The notes: generated by a model from the letters alone, not told the origin. DNA of 64,000 nucleotides from Streptomyces graminofaciens (GCF_030294945.1 NZ_AP018448.1:10264501-10328500); one strand, 5' to 3'. Counted from the first letter of the stretch, positions 8,716 through 16,053 are shown. Translations and numbers: made by a program.

Positions 8716-8827
8716 ATTTGAGGTCAAGCGGCGGGTGCAGCACTCGTCCCCCGAGGTCAGACACCCGCCGCTGCCAACGAACAAGCAAGACGGACAAGAA
8801 CTGACGAGAACGGTCGGAGGAGGGACC
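8713..8827 (+). promoter_or_regulatory. Promoter and structured 5' leader of the 66-residue membrane protein
   Basis: TAGATT (8713-8718) is a good -10 hexamer. Immediately downstream, AGCGGCGGGTG (8727-8737) pairs perfectly with CACCCGCCGCT (8762-8772), and the intervening 24 bases hold a second small stem (CTCG/CGAG). The transcript would therefore start at or just before an 11-bp stem with internal structure, followed by about 55 unstructured, A-rich bases and a strong GGAGGAGGG site at about 8815-8824. The layout suggests a cis-regulatory or stabilising leader. Confidence 0.5.
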
Positions 8828-9028
8828 ATGGCCCACACGGCACCGCGGACGGCGATCCGCACGCGAGAGCGCAGGGTGTTCACCGCCGACCGCCGCGCGG
8901 GCCGTCGCCACCCCTTGGTGGCGACCGCGATGGTCCTCCCCCTGGCGGCCCTGCTCGTGTACGCCTTCGGCGGCTGGGAAGCAGTGGTCACACAAGCGTC
9001 GTCCGTGGGTGTGATGCTGGGGCGCTGA
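8828..9028 (+). CDS. Small single-pass membrane protein (66 residues), function unknown
   Basis: ATG start with a near-perfect GGAGGAGGG ribosome binding site. The first ~28 residues are strongly basic (MAHTAPRTAIRTRERRVF, then ADRRAGRRHP), followed by one hydrophobic helix (LVATAMVLPLAALLVYAFGG) and a short polar tail. The positive-inside rule puts the basic N-terminus in the cytoplasm. It sits alone between a structured leader and a strong terminator, so it is a monocistronic unit. I do not recognise a characterised family. Confidence 0.65.
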   Translation: MAHTAPRTAIRTRERRVFTADRRAGRRHPLVATAMVLPLAALLVYAFGGWEAVVTQASSVGVMLGR

Positions 9029-9117
9029 GCGGCGACCCCAGGCCCGGAAGAGCGGTCCGGGCGGGGACATCCACCCATGAAACCCCGTGGGGACGGGGGT
9101 GCGGCGGACGGCAATAG

Positions 9118-9149
9118 ACGCCCGCGCAGCTGGGGAGCTGCGCGGGCGT
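9118..9149 (+). terminator. Intrinsic terminator after the 66-residue membrane protein
   Basis: Perfect 14-bp stem ACGCCCGCGCAGCT / AGCTGCGCGGGCGT with a GGGG loop, followed by a T-rich stretch (tgctctgtgtt). Confidence 0.8.
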
Positions 9150-9481
9150 TGCTCTGTGTTGCGGCAGGCGAACCGGATGCCGGCGTGGCTGCCCTCCAGA
9201 GCTGCCCGCAGAGCGCCGCCCACCCGCCGGCGGTGCTGAAACCGCCTCTGCCGTAACCACGGGCAGCCATGGCGCAGGCGCAGCGCCGGACTTACTCGGC
9301 CAGCGGGCATGCGTGCAGCCCTCCACCTGGCTGCGGGCATTCGTGCCGCCGGGGCGGCACGGGTGGGCGCAGCGGCACCTCGTAACCGCCGAGCCGCGCA
9401 ATCTCTCCACGGCCCAGCCCGAGCCGACGCCACCCCCGTGCGTAGGCTCACAGCCAGCGCCGTACACCTCCAGGGGGACCC
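9150..9481. other. Gene-free interval with a family A repeat
   Basis: About 330 bases between the terminator and the APH-family gene. Apart from the palindromic repeat at 9330-9373 I see no coding pattern or RNA gene; frames here lack the usual codon bias. Confidence 0.5.
9330..9373. repeat. Palindromic intergenic repeat, family A copy 2
   Basis: Outer arms GCTGCG and CGCAGC, inner arms GTGCCGCC and GGCGGCAC, joined by ggcattc and gggtggg. Both joining segments match copy 1 (4516-4561) while the paired arms differ by compensatory changes, so the structure is what is conserved. Confidence 0.65.
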
Positions 9482-10420
9482 ATGACAGCCGCCGACGTCC
9501 TACCCGCCCTCACCGCCAAACTCCGGACCGCGGCCCACTCCGAAGCCACCCCCTGCACCCACCCCGACACAGTCCTCGCCGAACGCGCAGACGGCACCGT
9601 CGTCCGCCACGCCGACACCGTGGCCAAGGCGCACGCCCCCGACACCGACGCCACCGCCCTGGCCCTCCGCCTCGCCGTCGCCACCACCAACCCCGACACC
9701 CTCCTGGCCCCGCTCCACCCCACCCCGGCCCCCCTCCACGGCCGACTGGTCACGTTCTGGCCGTACGGCACCCCCGTAGATCCCGAAACCCCCGAGAACG
9801 CGCCTTGGGAAGCCGCGGCCACCCTCCTCGCGCACCTGCACAACGCACCCCCGCCCCCGGGCCTCCCCGCCATGCGCGGCCCGGCCAAGGCGGCCCAGGC
9901 GATCGCCCGCCTCCTCACGGCCGCGCCCACCCATGCCGCCACGGCACCCGTCCTCCGCGCCTGGCACACCCTCCCCGCCTGGGCCCGGGCCGAGGCCCCG
10001 ATGCCCGACACGGCCACCCTCTGCCACGGCGACCTGCACCTCGGCCAACTCGTGCGCCACCCCGCGACCACCGGCCCCTGGCGGCTCATAGACGTCGACG
10101 ACCTCGGCGTGGGTGTCCCGGCGTGGGACCTGGCCCGCCCGGCCGCCTGGTACGCCTGCGGCCTCCTTCCGCCCGACCAGTGGATCCGCTTCCTGACCGC
10201 CTACCGACAGGCCAACGGCCCGGCCGTTCCCGCACACGACGACCCCTGGCCGGTACTGGACGTACCCGCCCGCGCACTCACCGTGCAGACGGCGGCGTTG
10301 GCGATCGCCAAGTCCACGGCGGCCGGGCGCCCCCTCGACGACGTGCAGCAGGCCGTTATCGACGCATGTGACCGAATGGGAGGCATCCCGCCGGAGTTGG
10401 TGAACGTTTTCCCGAAGTAG
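9482..10420 (+). CDS. APH-family phosphotransferase (aminoglycoside phosphotransferase/maltokinase fold)
   Basis: 312 residues. The C-terminal lobe holds the APH catalytic loop LCHGDLHLGQLV (H182, D184) and the metal site LIDVDDLGVG. The position that is usually Asn in HGDxxxxN is Gln here, as I recall from maltokinase-type members. The protein is very Pro/Ala/Thr-rich. The substrate is unknown; these enzymes phosphorylate small hydroxylated molecules and need not confer antibiotic resistance. The ATG at 9482 follows an AGGGGGACC site. Confidence 0.8.
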   Translation: MTAADVLPALTAKLRTAAHSEATPCTHPDTVLAERADGTVVRHADTVAKAHAPDTDATALALRLAVATTNPDTLLAPLHPTPAPLHGRLVTFWPYGTPVDPETPENAPWEAAATLLAHLHNAPPPPGLPAMRGPAKAAQAIARLLTAAPTHAATAPVLRAWHTLPAWARAEAPMPDTATLCHGDLHLGQLVRHPATTGPWRLIDVDDLGVGVPAWDLARPAAWYACGLLPPDQWIRFLTAYRQANGPAVPAHDDPWPVLDVPARALTVQTAALAIAKSTAAGRPLDDVQQAVIDACDRMGGIPPELVNVFPK

Positions 10421-10501
10421 GGTGCAACCGACCGCTCCCGGACAGTGTCTGTCCTGGCGTAACGCGAAGCAGTACCGAACGGCGAGGAGTTGAGCCGAAC
10501 C

Positions 10502-10813
10502 ATGCACATGCAGTGTCCGAAGTGCCATGCGCCGATGCACACCTACAACCGCAATGGCGTCCAGATCGAGCAGTGCAGTGGCTGCCGCGGGATCTTCCTC
10601 GACTACGGCGAGCTGGAGGCGCTGACGCGTCTGGAGTCCCAGTGGGGTGGCGGCCCGGCCGTTCCGCCGCCGCCGGCCGCTCCGCAGTACCCGTCGGGCG
10701 GAGGCCACGCCGCTCCCGCCTGGGGTGCCCCGCACGGCGGTCACCACGGGGGACACGGCCACCACGGAGGCCACCACAACCGGAGCTTCGGCCACATGCT
10801 GTTCTCCAGCTGA
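10502..10813 (+). CDS. TFIIB-type zinc-ribbon protein with His/Gly-rich tail
   Basis: 103 residues. The N-terminal ~45 residues form a zinc ribbon with CPKC and CSGCRGIFLDYGELE, typical of the zf-TFIIB family. Residues 50-103 are Pro/Gly/His-rich, ending in clustered histidines (HGGHHGGHGHHGGHH) that could bind metal. Start choice: ATG at 10502, with GAGGAG 13 bases upstream; an in-frame TTG at 10490 directly after GAGGAG is less likely. Biological role unknown. Confidence 0.8.
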   Translation: MHMQCPKCHAPMHTYNRNGVQIEQCSGCRGIFLDYGELEALTRLESQWGGGPAVPPPPAAPQYPSGGGHAAPAWGAPHGGHHGGHGHHGGHHNRSFGHMLFSS

Positions 10814-10823
10814 CCCAAGCGGA

Positions 10824-10854
10824 AGCCCCCGGCCGTACGAGACGGCCGGGGGCT
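10824..10854. terminator. Bidirectional terminator between the zinc-ribbon gene and the tRNA array
   Basis: Perfect 13-bp stem AGCCCCCGGCCGT / ACGGCCGGGGGCT with loop ACGAG. It lies where the plus-strand zinc-ribbon gene and the minus-strand tRNA array converge. Confidence 0.8.
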
Positions 10855-10864
10855 CCGGTGTGTG

Positions 10865-10936
10865 TGGACGATACTGGGATTGAACCAGTGACCTCTTCCG
10901 TGTCAGGGAAGCGCTCTCCCGCTGAGCTAATCGTCC
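10865..10936 (-). tRNA. tRNA-Val(GAC), copy 3 of array
   Basis: 72-nt cloverleaf read from the minus strand, acceptor GGACGAT/ATCGTCC, anticodon arm CTTCC-CTGACAC-GGAAG giving anticodon GAC, T-loop GGTTCAATCC. Discriminator A; no encoded CCA. Confidence 0.95.
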
Positions 10937-10970
10937 TCGGGATCACAACCTGCGGGCTGTGGATCTTGCG

Positions 10971-11042
10971 TGCGCGATACTGGGATTGAACCAGTGACCT
11001 CTTCCGTGTCAGGGAAGCGCTCTCCCGCTGAGCTAATCGCGC
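10971..11042 (-). tRNA. tRNA-Val(GAC), copy 2, variant acceptor stem
   Basis: Same body as its neighbours, anticodon GAC, but acceptor stem GCGCGAT/ATCGCGC with both strands changed so pairing is kept. No encoded CCA. Confidence 0.95.
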
Positions 11043-11082
11043 GAGTCGAAACCTTGCGGCTCCAGAGGCCCGAAGGCCTCAG

Positions 11083-11154
11083 TGGACGATACTGGGATTG
11101 AACCAGTGACCTCTTCCGTGTCAGGGAAGCGCTCTCCCGCTGAGCTAATCGTCC
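11083..11154 (-). tRNA. tRNA-Val(GAC), copy 1 of array
   Basis: 72-nt cloverleaf identical in sequence to the copy at 10865-10936, anticodon GAC. Separated from tRNA-Cys by one base. Confidence 0.95.
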
Positions 11155-11155
11155 T

Positions 11156-11229
11156 TGGAGGTGGAGACGGGATTTGAACCCGTGTAGACGGCTTTGCAGG
11201 CCGTTGCCTCGCCTCTCGGCCACTCCACC
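11156..11229 (-). tRNA. tRNA-Cys(GCA)
   Basis: Acceptor GGTGGAG/CTCCACC, anticodon loop CTGCAAA giving GCA, discriminator U73 as expected for bacterial tRNA-Cys, and CCA encoded (complement of 11156-11158). Confidence 0.95.
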
Positions 11230-11268
11230 AGGAGTGTAGGGGTTCGGGAAGATCCCCTTGCTTCTTCG

Positions 11269-11341
11269 AGCGGACGACGAGGCTCGAACTCGCGACCTCA
11301 ACCTTGGCAAGGTTGCGCTCTACCAACTGAGCTACGTCCGC
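11269..11341 (-). tRNA. tRNA-Gly(GCC)
   Basis: 73-nt cloverleaf, acceptor GCGGACG/CGTCCGC, anticodon arm CAACC-TTGCCAA-GGTTG giving GCC, discriminator U. It is the first gene of the minus-strand array Gly-Cys-Val-Val-Val. Confidence 0.95.
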
Positions 11342-11383
11342 TTGTCGTTTCGGTTTCGCTTCCGCGTCCCGGCGACGTGTTGA

Positions 11384-11411
11384 ACTCTAGCGGATTCCGG
11401 GGCCAGCACAA
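11384..11411 (-). promoter_or_regulatory. Promoter of the tRNA array
   Basis: On the minus strand TTGTGC and TAGAGT are separated by 16 bases, a housekeeping-type promoter placed 43 bases before tRNA-Gly. Confidence 0.65.
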
Positions 11412-11498
11412 AAACGCGTTTGCGCAGCGTGCTGCGGTGCGTCCGCTCCAGGACCTGGTCAGAGCCGAGTGCGGGGTGCCCGTCCTAGACTCGACGAC

Positions 11499-12542
11499 GT
11501 GCTCGACCTCTCTCCGCTCGCCCGCTTCGGCAGCCTCGTGGCCACCGGTCTCACCGACGTGACCAGCGATCCCGCCGCCCTGGACTCGTCCGGTTTCTGG
11601 GCCGTCCGCGCCGACTTCGAGGGCGGCGTGGTCTGCGCGCGCTTCAGCGACGTACGTCAGGAACGGGTGCCCGCGCCGGTGCCGGGGAGGTGGCACGGCC
11701 CGGCCGCCGACGACTGGACGTCTTCCCTCGACCGTGCCGCGTACACCGAGGGCGTACGCCGTATCCGCGAGCTCATCGCCGCGGGCGAGGTCTACCAGGC
11801 CAACCTCTGCCGGGTGCTGTCCGCGCCCGTGGCGCCCGACGCCGACGTGGACGCGCTGACCGCGCTGCTCGCCCGGGGCAACCCGGCACCGTTTGCCGGA
11901 ACGATTCGCCTGCCGGGGCACGGGGTGGAGATCGCCACCGCGTCCCCCGAGCTCTTCCTGCGGCTCAACGGCCGTGTCGTCGAGTCCGGACCGATCAAGG
12001 GCACCGGGCGCACCGAGGCGGACCTCCTGGAGAAGGACTACGCCGAGAACGTGATGATCGTGGACCTGGTCCGCAACGACATCGGGCGGGTCTGCGCCAC
12101 CGGCACCGTGACCGTGCCCGATCTGTGCGTCGTCGAGAAGCACCCGGGCCTTGTCCACCTGGTCTCCACCGTGCGTGGCGAACTGCGCGAGGACGCCGGC
12201 TGGCCGGAGCTGCTCGCCGCCGGTTTCCCACCCGGCTCCGTCACCGGCGCCCCGAAGTCCAGCGCGATGCGGATCATCGACGCCCTGGAGACGGCACCGC
12301 GCGGCCCGTACTGCGGAGGCATCGGCTGGGTCGACGCCGACCGAGGCACCGGAGAGCTGGCCGTCGGTATCCGTACCTTCTGGATCGACCGGCCGGCGGG
12401 CGAGCTCCGCTTCGGCACGGGAGCGGGCATCACCTGGGGATCGGACCCCGAGGCGGAGTGGCGGGAGACCGAGCTGAAGGCCGCGCGACTGCTCGCGGTA
12501 GCGTCGGGAACGTACGAGGCGAATGGGAGGACCCTTCCGTGA
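11499..12542 (+). CDS. pabB: Chorismate-binding enzyme, aminodeoxychorismate synthase component I-like
   Basis: 347 residues of the anthranilate synthase I/PabB/menaquinone-isochorismate family. Conserved active-site blocks are visible: GEVYQANLCR, ASPELFLR, SGPIKGTGRT, AENVMIVDLVRND, PPGSVTGAPK, RGPYCGGIGW and FGTGAGITWGSDPEAEW. The KGT context and the coupled lyase gene favour conversion of chorismate to aminodeoxychorismate for p-aminobenzoate and folate. It is shorter than E. coli PabB (about 450), lacking part of the N-terminal subdomain. The GTG at 11499 is preferred over the GTG at 11469 because TAGACT (11486-11491) ends 7 bases upstream, suggesting a leaderless transcript. The stop overlaps the next start. 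Confidence 0.85.
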   Translation: MLDLSPLARFGSLVATGLTDVTSDPAALDSSGFWAVRADFEGGVVCARFSDVRQERVPAPVPGRWHGPAADDWTSSLDRAAYTEGVRRIRELIAAGEVYQANLCRVLSAPVAPDADVDALTALLARGNPAPFAGTIRLPGHGVEIATASPELFLRLNGRVVESGPIKGTGRTEADLLEKDYAENVMIVDLVRNDIGRVCATGTVTVPDLCVVEKHPGLVHLVSTVRGELREDAGWPELLAAGFPPGSVTGAPKSSAMRIIDALETAPRGPYCGGIGWVDADRGTGELAVGIRTFWIDRPAGELRFGTGAGITWGSDPEAEWRETELKAARLLAVASGTYEANGRTLP

Positions 12543-13360
12543 AGATCTGGCTCGACGGCGGCCTGCAGGACATCGAATTTGCCCGTGTCTCCGTCCTGGA
12601 CCACGGGCTGACCGTGGGCGACGGCATCTTCGAGACCGTCAAGGCCGTCCACGGGCGGCTGTTCGCGCTGACCCGCCACCTCGACCGGCTGGCCCGCTCG
12701 GCCCGCGGCCTCGGTCTGCCCGAGCCGGACCTCGACGAGGTGCGCCACGCCTGCGCCGCAGTCCTGGACGCCAACCCGATGGCCCTCGGGCGCCTGCGCA
12801 TCACCTACACCGGCGGAGTCTCCCCGCTCGGCTCCGACCGTGGCGATCACGGCCCGACCCTCGTCGTCGCCCTCGGTGAGACCACCCGGCGCGCCGACTC
12901 CACCGCCGTGATCACCGTCCCGTGGACCCGCAACGAGCGCGGCGCCCTCACCGGTCTGAAGACCACCTCGTACGCCGAGAACGTCGTCGCCCTCGCCCGG
13001 GCCCACGAACAGGGCGCGAGCGAGGCGCTGTTCGCCAACACCGTGGGGCAGTTGTGCGAGGGGACGGGCTCCAACGTCTTCGTCGTCCTCGACGGGGAGA
13101 TCCACACCCCGCCGGTCGCCTCCGGCTGCCTCGCGGGCATCACGCGCGCGCTCGTCGTCGAGTGGACGGGCGCCCGGGAGACCGACCTGCCGCTCGACGT
13201 CCTGGAGAGCGCCGACGAGCTCTTTCTGACCTCCACCCTGCGCGACGTACAGGCCGTCCACCGCGTCGACACCCGCGAACTGTCCGGCACGCCGGGCCCG
13301 GTGACGGCGAAGGCGATGCGGGCCTTCGACGAGCGGGCCGGGGACGACCTGGACCCGTGA
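12539..13360 (+). CDS. pabC: Aminodeoxychorismate lyase-like PLP enzyme (fold type IV)
   Basis: 273 residues of the branched-chain aminotransferase/PabC family. The motifs LDHGLTVGDGIFETVKAV, the PLP-lysine region GLKTTSYAENV and the phosphate-binding GTGSNVFVV are present. It would release pyruvate from aminodeoxychorismate to form p-aminobenzoate. A D-amino-acid or branched-chain transaminase is the alternative, but translational coupling to the pabB-like gene (GTGA overlap at 12539-12542) favours PabC. GGGAGGA lies 8 bases before the GTG. Confidence 0.85.
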   Translation: MKIWLDGGLQDIEFARVSVLDHGLTVGDGIFETVKAVHGRLFALTRHLDRLARSARGLGLPEPDLDEVRHACAAVLDANPMALGRLRITYTGGVSPLGSDRGDHGPTLVVALGETTRRADSTAVITVPWTRNERGALTGLKTTSYAENVVALARAHEQGASEALFANTVGQLCEGTGSNVFVVLDGEIHTPPVASGCLAGITRALVVEWTGARETDLPLDVLESADELFLTSTLRDVQAVHRVDTRELSGTPGPVTAKAMRAFDERAGDDLDP

Positions 13361-13409
13361 CGAGCCTCGCCCGCGAGGGCCGCTGTCCGCAACTGTTGCC
13401 GATATTCGG

Positions 13410-13438
13410 CTGACTGGCGCGGCTCAGGCGGGTACAAC
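13410..13438 (+). promoter_or_regulatory. Promoter of the GNAT gene (leaderless)
   Basis: CTGACT (13410-13415) and TACAAC (13433-13438) are 17 bases apart. The ATG at 13446 falls at the expected transcription start. Confidence 0.6.
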
Positions 13439-13445
13439 ACCCCTG

Positions 13446-14270
13446 ATGACCACGACCCTGCGGCCCAGCGAGCCGCTTCAGCAGGACGAGGACGGGGCGC
13501 GTTCGCGCCGCTACCAGGTGTGCGTGAACAGCCGCCCTGTGGGCTCGATAAGGCTCGGTACCTATCCGGCCTTCGGGGAGTCGGTGGCCCGGATCCTGGA
13601 CCTGCGCATCGAGGAACCGGACCGGCGGCGAGGCCGGGCCACGATCGCCGCGCTCGCCGCGGAGGAGGTCGCCCGAGGCTGGGGCTGCCGGCGGATCGAG
13701 ACCAGCGTCCCGCGCGACGCCGAGGCCGCCCTGAGGCTGACCCACACGCTCGGCTACGTCCTGCGCAACCGGGGCATGCGCAAGTCCCTCGGCCCCACCC
13801 CGCCCGCGCTGCCCGAGGGCAGCAGGGCCCGGCCCCTTACGCAGGCCGAGTTCGGTCCGTGGGCCGAGAACGGCCGTGAGGGCTACGTGCAGGACTGGGT
13901 CACCCGCGGGGTGCCCGAGGCGGATGCGCGCGCGAAGGCCCTGCGCGACTACGAGGGGCAGCTGCCCGACGGCCCGGCCACCGAGCACATGGTGCTCAGC
14001 GTGCTGGAACACGAGGGAACGCGAGTCGGCGCCCTGTGGCTCGGGCTGGCCGGCGAGAGCGCCTTCGTGTGCGACGTGGAGACGGAGGCCGCACACCGGG
14101 GCCGCGGCCACGGCCGCACACTCATGCTGCTGGCCGAAGCCCAGGCGCTGGCCGCCGGAAAACCCGACATCGTCCTCAACGTCTTCGCGGGGAACACCCC
14201 GGCCGAGCGGCTCTACGAGTCACTCGGGTACGAGACGGTCAACCATCACCTGTACAAGCAGTTGATCTGA
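13446..14270 (+). CDS. Tandem GNAT acetyltransferase
   Basis: 274 residues with two GNAT-like halves. The first has an acetyl-CoA loop around EPDRRRGRATIAALAAEEVA (about 58-77); the second has the better loop AHRGRGHGRTLMLLAEAQ (about 218-235) followed by NVFAGNTPAERLYESLGYE, the usual GNAT end. The Q/RxxGxG/A signature is closest to canonical in the C-terminal half, so that half is probably catalytic. Acceptor unknown. Transcription is probably leaderless. Confidence 0.85.
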   Translation: MTTTLRPSEPLQQDEDGARSRRYQVCVNSRPVGSIRLGTYPAFGESVARILDLRIEEPDRRRGRATIAALAAEEVARGWGCRRIETSVPRDAEAALRLTHTLGYVLRNRGMRKSLGPTPPALPEGSRARPLTQAEFGPWAENGREGYVQDWVTRGVPEADARAKALRDYEGQLPDGPATEHMVLSVLEHEGTRVGALWLGLAGESAFVCDVETEAAHRGRGHGRTLMLLAEAQALAAGKPDIVLNVFAGNTPAERLYESLGYETVNHHLYKQLI

Positions 14271-14321
14271 AGGATGGCGGGGCCCCGATTCGAGGGCGAA
14301 GAAGGTCGATGCTCGGTCGGA

Positions 14322-14391
14322 GGGAGCCGGTCGGAGGGAGCCGCTCCGTGGGAGCCGGTCCGTGGGAGCCGGTCCGTGGGAGCCGGTCCGA
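14322..14391. repeat. Tandem repeat, five copies of a 14-bp unit
   Basis: Five consecutive units of GGGAGCCGGTCCGT with 1-3 substitutions, between the convergent GNAT and DsbA-like genes. A partial unit precedes it. Confidence 0.9.
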
Positions 14392-14432
14392 GGGCCGACG
14401 AGGTGCCCGGAACGGCTGGTGGCCCTCGGGTG

Positions 14433-14969
14433 TCACGCCGTCTCGGCGAGCAGCCGGTCGGCGATCTCCTCGATGCGCTCGCGCAGCCCCGCCTGGCTTT
14501 TGCCGCCGTCGAGGCGCTCGCCGCCGATGACGTACGTGGGGGTGCCGGTCACGCCGATCGCCTTGCCCTCGGCCTGGTCGGCGTCGACGATCAGGATGTG
14601 CCGGCCGTCGATCAGCGCGGTGTCGAACTCCTCTGCGTCCAGCCCGAGTTCACCGGCCACCTCCACCAGAAACGCCTCCCCCTTGCGGTCCAGCTCCTCG
14701 ACCCGGCCCAGCACGGCATCGACATAGGGCCACGACCTGCCCTGCTCCGCGGCCTCCTCGGCGGCCTGCGCTGCGGCGAACGCGTGCTTGTGCTTCTCCA
14801 GCGGGAAGTGCCGAAGTCGTACGTCGAGCCGGTCGCCGTAGCGCTCGCGCAATGCGCGGATGTCGACGAGGGCGCTGCGGCAGTCGGGGCACTGGAGTTC
14901 GCACCAGACGTCCAGGACGACGGTGGCGGGCAGAGTCGCGGAGGGCTGTGCGGGGGAGGAGTCGCTCAT
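14433..14969 (-). CDS. DsbA-family thioredoxin-fold protein
   Basis: 178 residues. A thioredoxin-like N-terminal strand leads into WCELQCPDC with active-site cysteines C27 and C30, then a helical insertion and the cis-proline region GVTGTPTYVIGGERL typical of DsbA-like proteins. No signal peptide is visible, so it should act in the cytoplasm as a disulphide oxidoreductase or isomerase. The ATG at 14969 was chosen where homology-like sequence begins; its ribosome binding site is weak and longer frames exist upstream. Confidence 0.85.
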   Translation of the reverse strand: MSDSSPAQPSATLPATVVLDVWCELQCPDCRSALVDIRALRERYGDRLDVRLRHFPLEKHKHAFAAAQAAEEAAEQGRSWPYVDAVLGRVEELDRKGEAFLVEVAGELGLDAEEFDTALIDGRHILIVDADQAEGKAIGVTGTPTYVIGGERLDGGKSQAGLRERIEEIADRLLAETA

Positions 14970-15177
14970 GGGGATCAGTCTTCCAGCCGGGGTCCGCGAC
15001 GGCCCAACCCGGGCCACGACCCCGAGACGCCCCGGAGATCTCCCTGAGGTCTCCCTCGACCATGGCATATCGGACGGGCGGCGGTGCAGGATGGAAGTGA
15101 CGAACGACCGTGCCGACCACACCGATCGTACCGATCGCACCGACCGAGCCAGCTCTGAGCAATTCCTGGAGGACCGG

Positions 15178-15645
15178 ATGATTGCCGAGACCGTCTGTTC
15201 CGCCGTCGCCGCGGCCGGCCTCGGCATCGCCGCGATCACGGCCTACCGCAAGCGCTTCCTCAAGGCGACGCGCATCGCCGCCTATGCGCTCGTGCCCCTC
15301 GGTCTGGTCATGACCGGGATCGTCGAATGGGTGGCGGAGACCGCCTTCAGCCCGGTGGCCTGGGCCGGCTTCGGTGTGCTCGGCGCCGCCTGGTTCCTGT
15401 TCATGACCACGCGAGCGGTGGAGCGGCGCAGTGTGGGGACCGGCAAGGACCGCAAGGCGGCCAAGTCCGGCCTGCCCGAGGCGATAGCCCCCGCGGCCTC
15501 GGCGCCCTCCCGGGGCCAGGCGTCCCGCCCGGCGCCTCGCTCCTCGGCCGCGCCCGGAGCGACCGGTGCGGGCAAGGCCTCCGGTGCCTCGGCCGCGGAC
15601 GACTTCAGCGACATCGAGGCGATCCTGAAGAAGCACGGGATATGA
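15178..15645 (+). CDS. Two-helix membrane protein (often labelled cellulose synthase-like), function unknown
   Basis: 155 residues with GGAGG at normal spacing before the ATG. Hydrophobic segments lie at about 6-18 and 29-49 with another at about 61-78, giving two to three membrane helices with a YRKRF linker. The C-terminal ~65 residues are Ala/Ser/Pro-rich and end in a conserved-looking helix, DDFSDIEAILKKHGI. In databases I have seen such proteins called cellulose synthase, but no glycosyltransferase motif is present, so that name should not be used. An in-frame ATG at 15091 would add 29 polar residues. Confidence 0.7.
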   Translation: MIAETVCSAVAAAGLGIAAITAYRKRFLKATRIAAYALVPLGLVMTGIVEWVAETAFSPVAWAGFGVLGAAWFLFMTTRAVERRSVGTGKDRKAAKSGLPEAIAPAASAPSRGQASRPAPRSSAAPGATGAGKASGASAADDFSDIEAILKKHGI

Positions 15646-15857
15646 CCGCCCGGGAAATGACCTCCGGGCGTGCGACAGGCTGACCCGAGCGACGGACGCG
15701 ACCGGCTGCCCCGTCCGACTGAAACGACACAGTGGGTCGGGCGACGACGCGGAAGTGATCACGTTCGCTCCGGACGTTATGGATATTGGCGAACACCCCG
15801 TCATTCCGGGTCTGTTGATCGCGCCGAGGGTGCCTCCTGCGTCATCATCGCCGCGAG

Positions 15858-16010
15858 ATGCTGGAAACAACACAGAGCGACCCCGTCGCCCCGCCCGAGG
15901 AGCGACGAGGTTGTCTCTTCGCGCTCTCCCAGCCACCGCTGATGATCTTCCTTGCGGTAATCGGCTGCCTGCTGCTCATGGCGTCACTGCACGATCTGCT
16001 GATGCTCTGA
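15858..16010 (+). CDS. Small membrane protein (50 residues)
   Basis: An ATG frame beginning MLETTQSDPVAPPEERRG followed by one long hydrophobic helix (LMIFLAVIGCLLLMASLHDLLML) running to the stop. GCGAG lies just before the start, a weak ribosome binding site. A strong terminator follows within 10 bases, supporting a real transcription unit. I recall near-identical short proteins in other streptomycetes, without known function. Confidence 0.65.
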   Translation: MLETTQSDPVAPPEERRGCLFALSQPPLMIFLAVIGCLLLMASLHDLLML

Positions 16011-16016
16011 GCCGTA

Positions 16017-16053
16017 GACGGAGCCCCTGGCGCCACCCGCCGAGGGCTCCGTC
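16017..16053 (+). terminator. Terminator after the 50-residue membrane protein
   Basis: GACGGAGCCC (16017-16026) pairs perfectly with GGGCTCCGTC (16044-16053), 7 bases after the stop codon. Confidence 0.7.

Noticed and set aside
10927..11326. Frames of about 100 codons across the tRNA array
   Set aside because: They translate tRNA genes (repeated ISSAGERFPDTEEVTGSIP comes from tRNA-Val bodies), an annotation artefact.
10865..11341. CRISPR-like array suggested by repeated ~72-base units
   Set aside because: The repeats are tRNA-Val genes with full cloverleaf structure; spacers are short intergenic DNA.
15091..15177. 29-residue N-terminal extension of the two-helix membrane protein
   Set aside because: The stretch is made of short ACCGATCG-type repeats (DRTDRTDR) and the downstream ATG has a GGAGG site.
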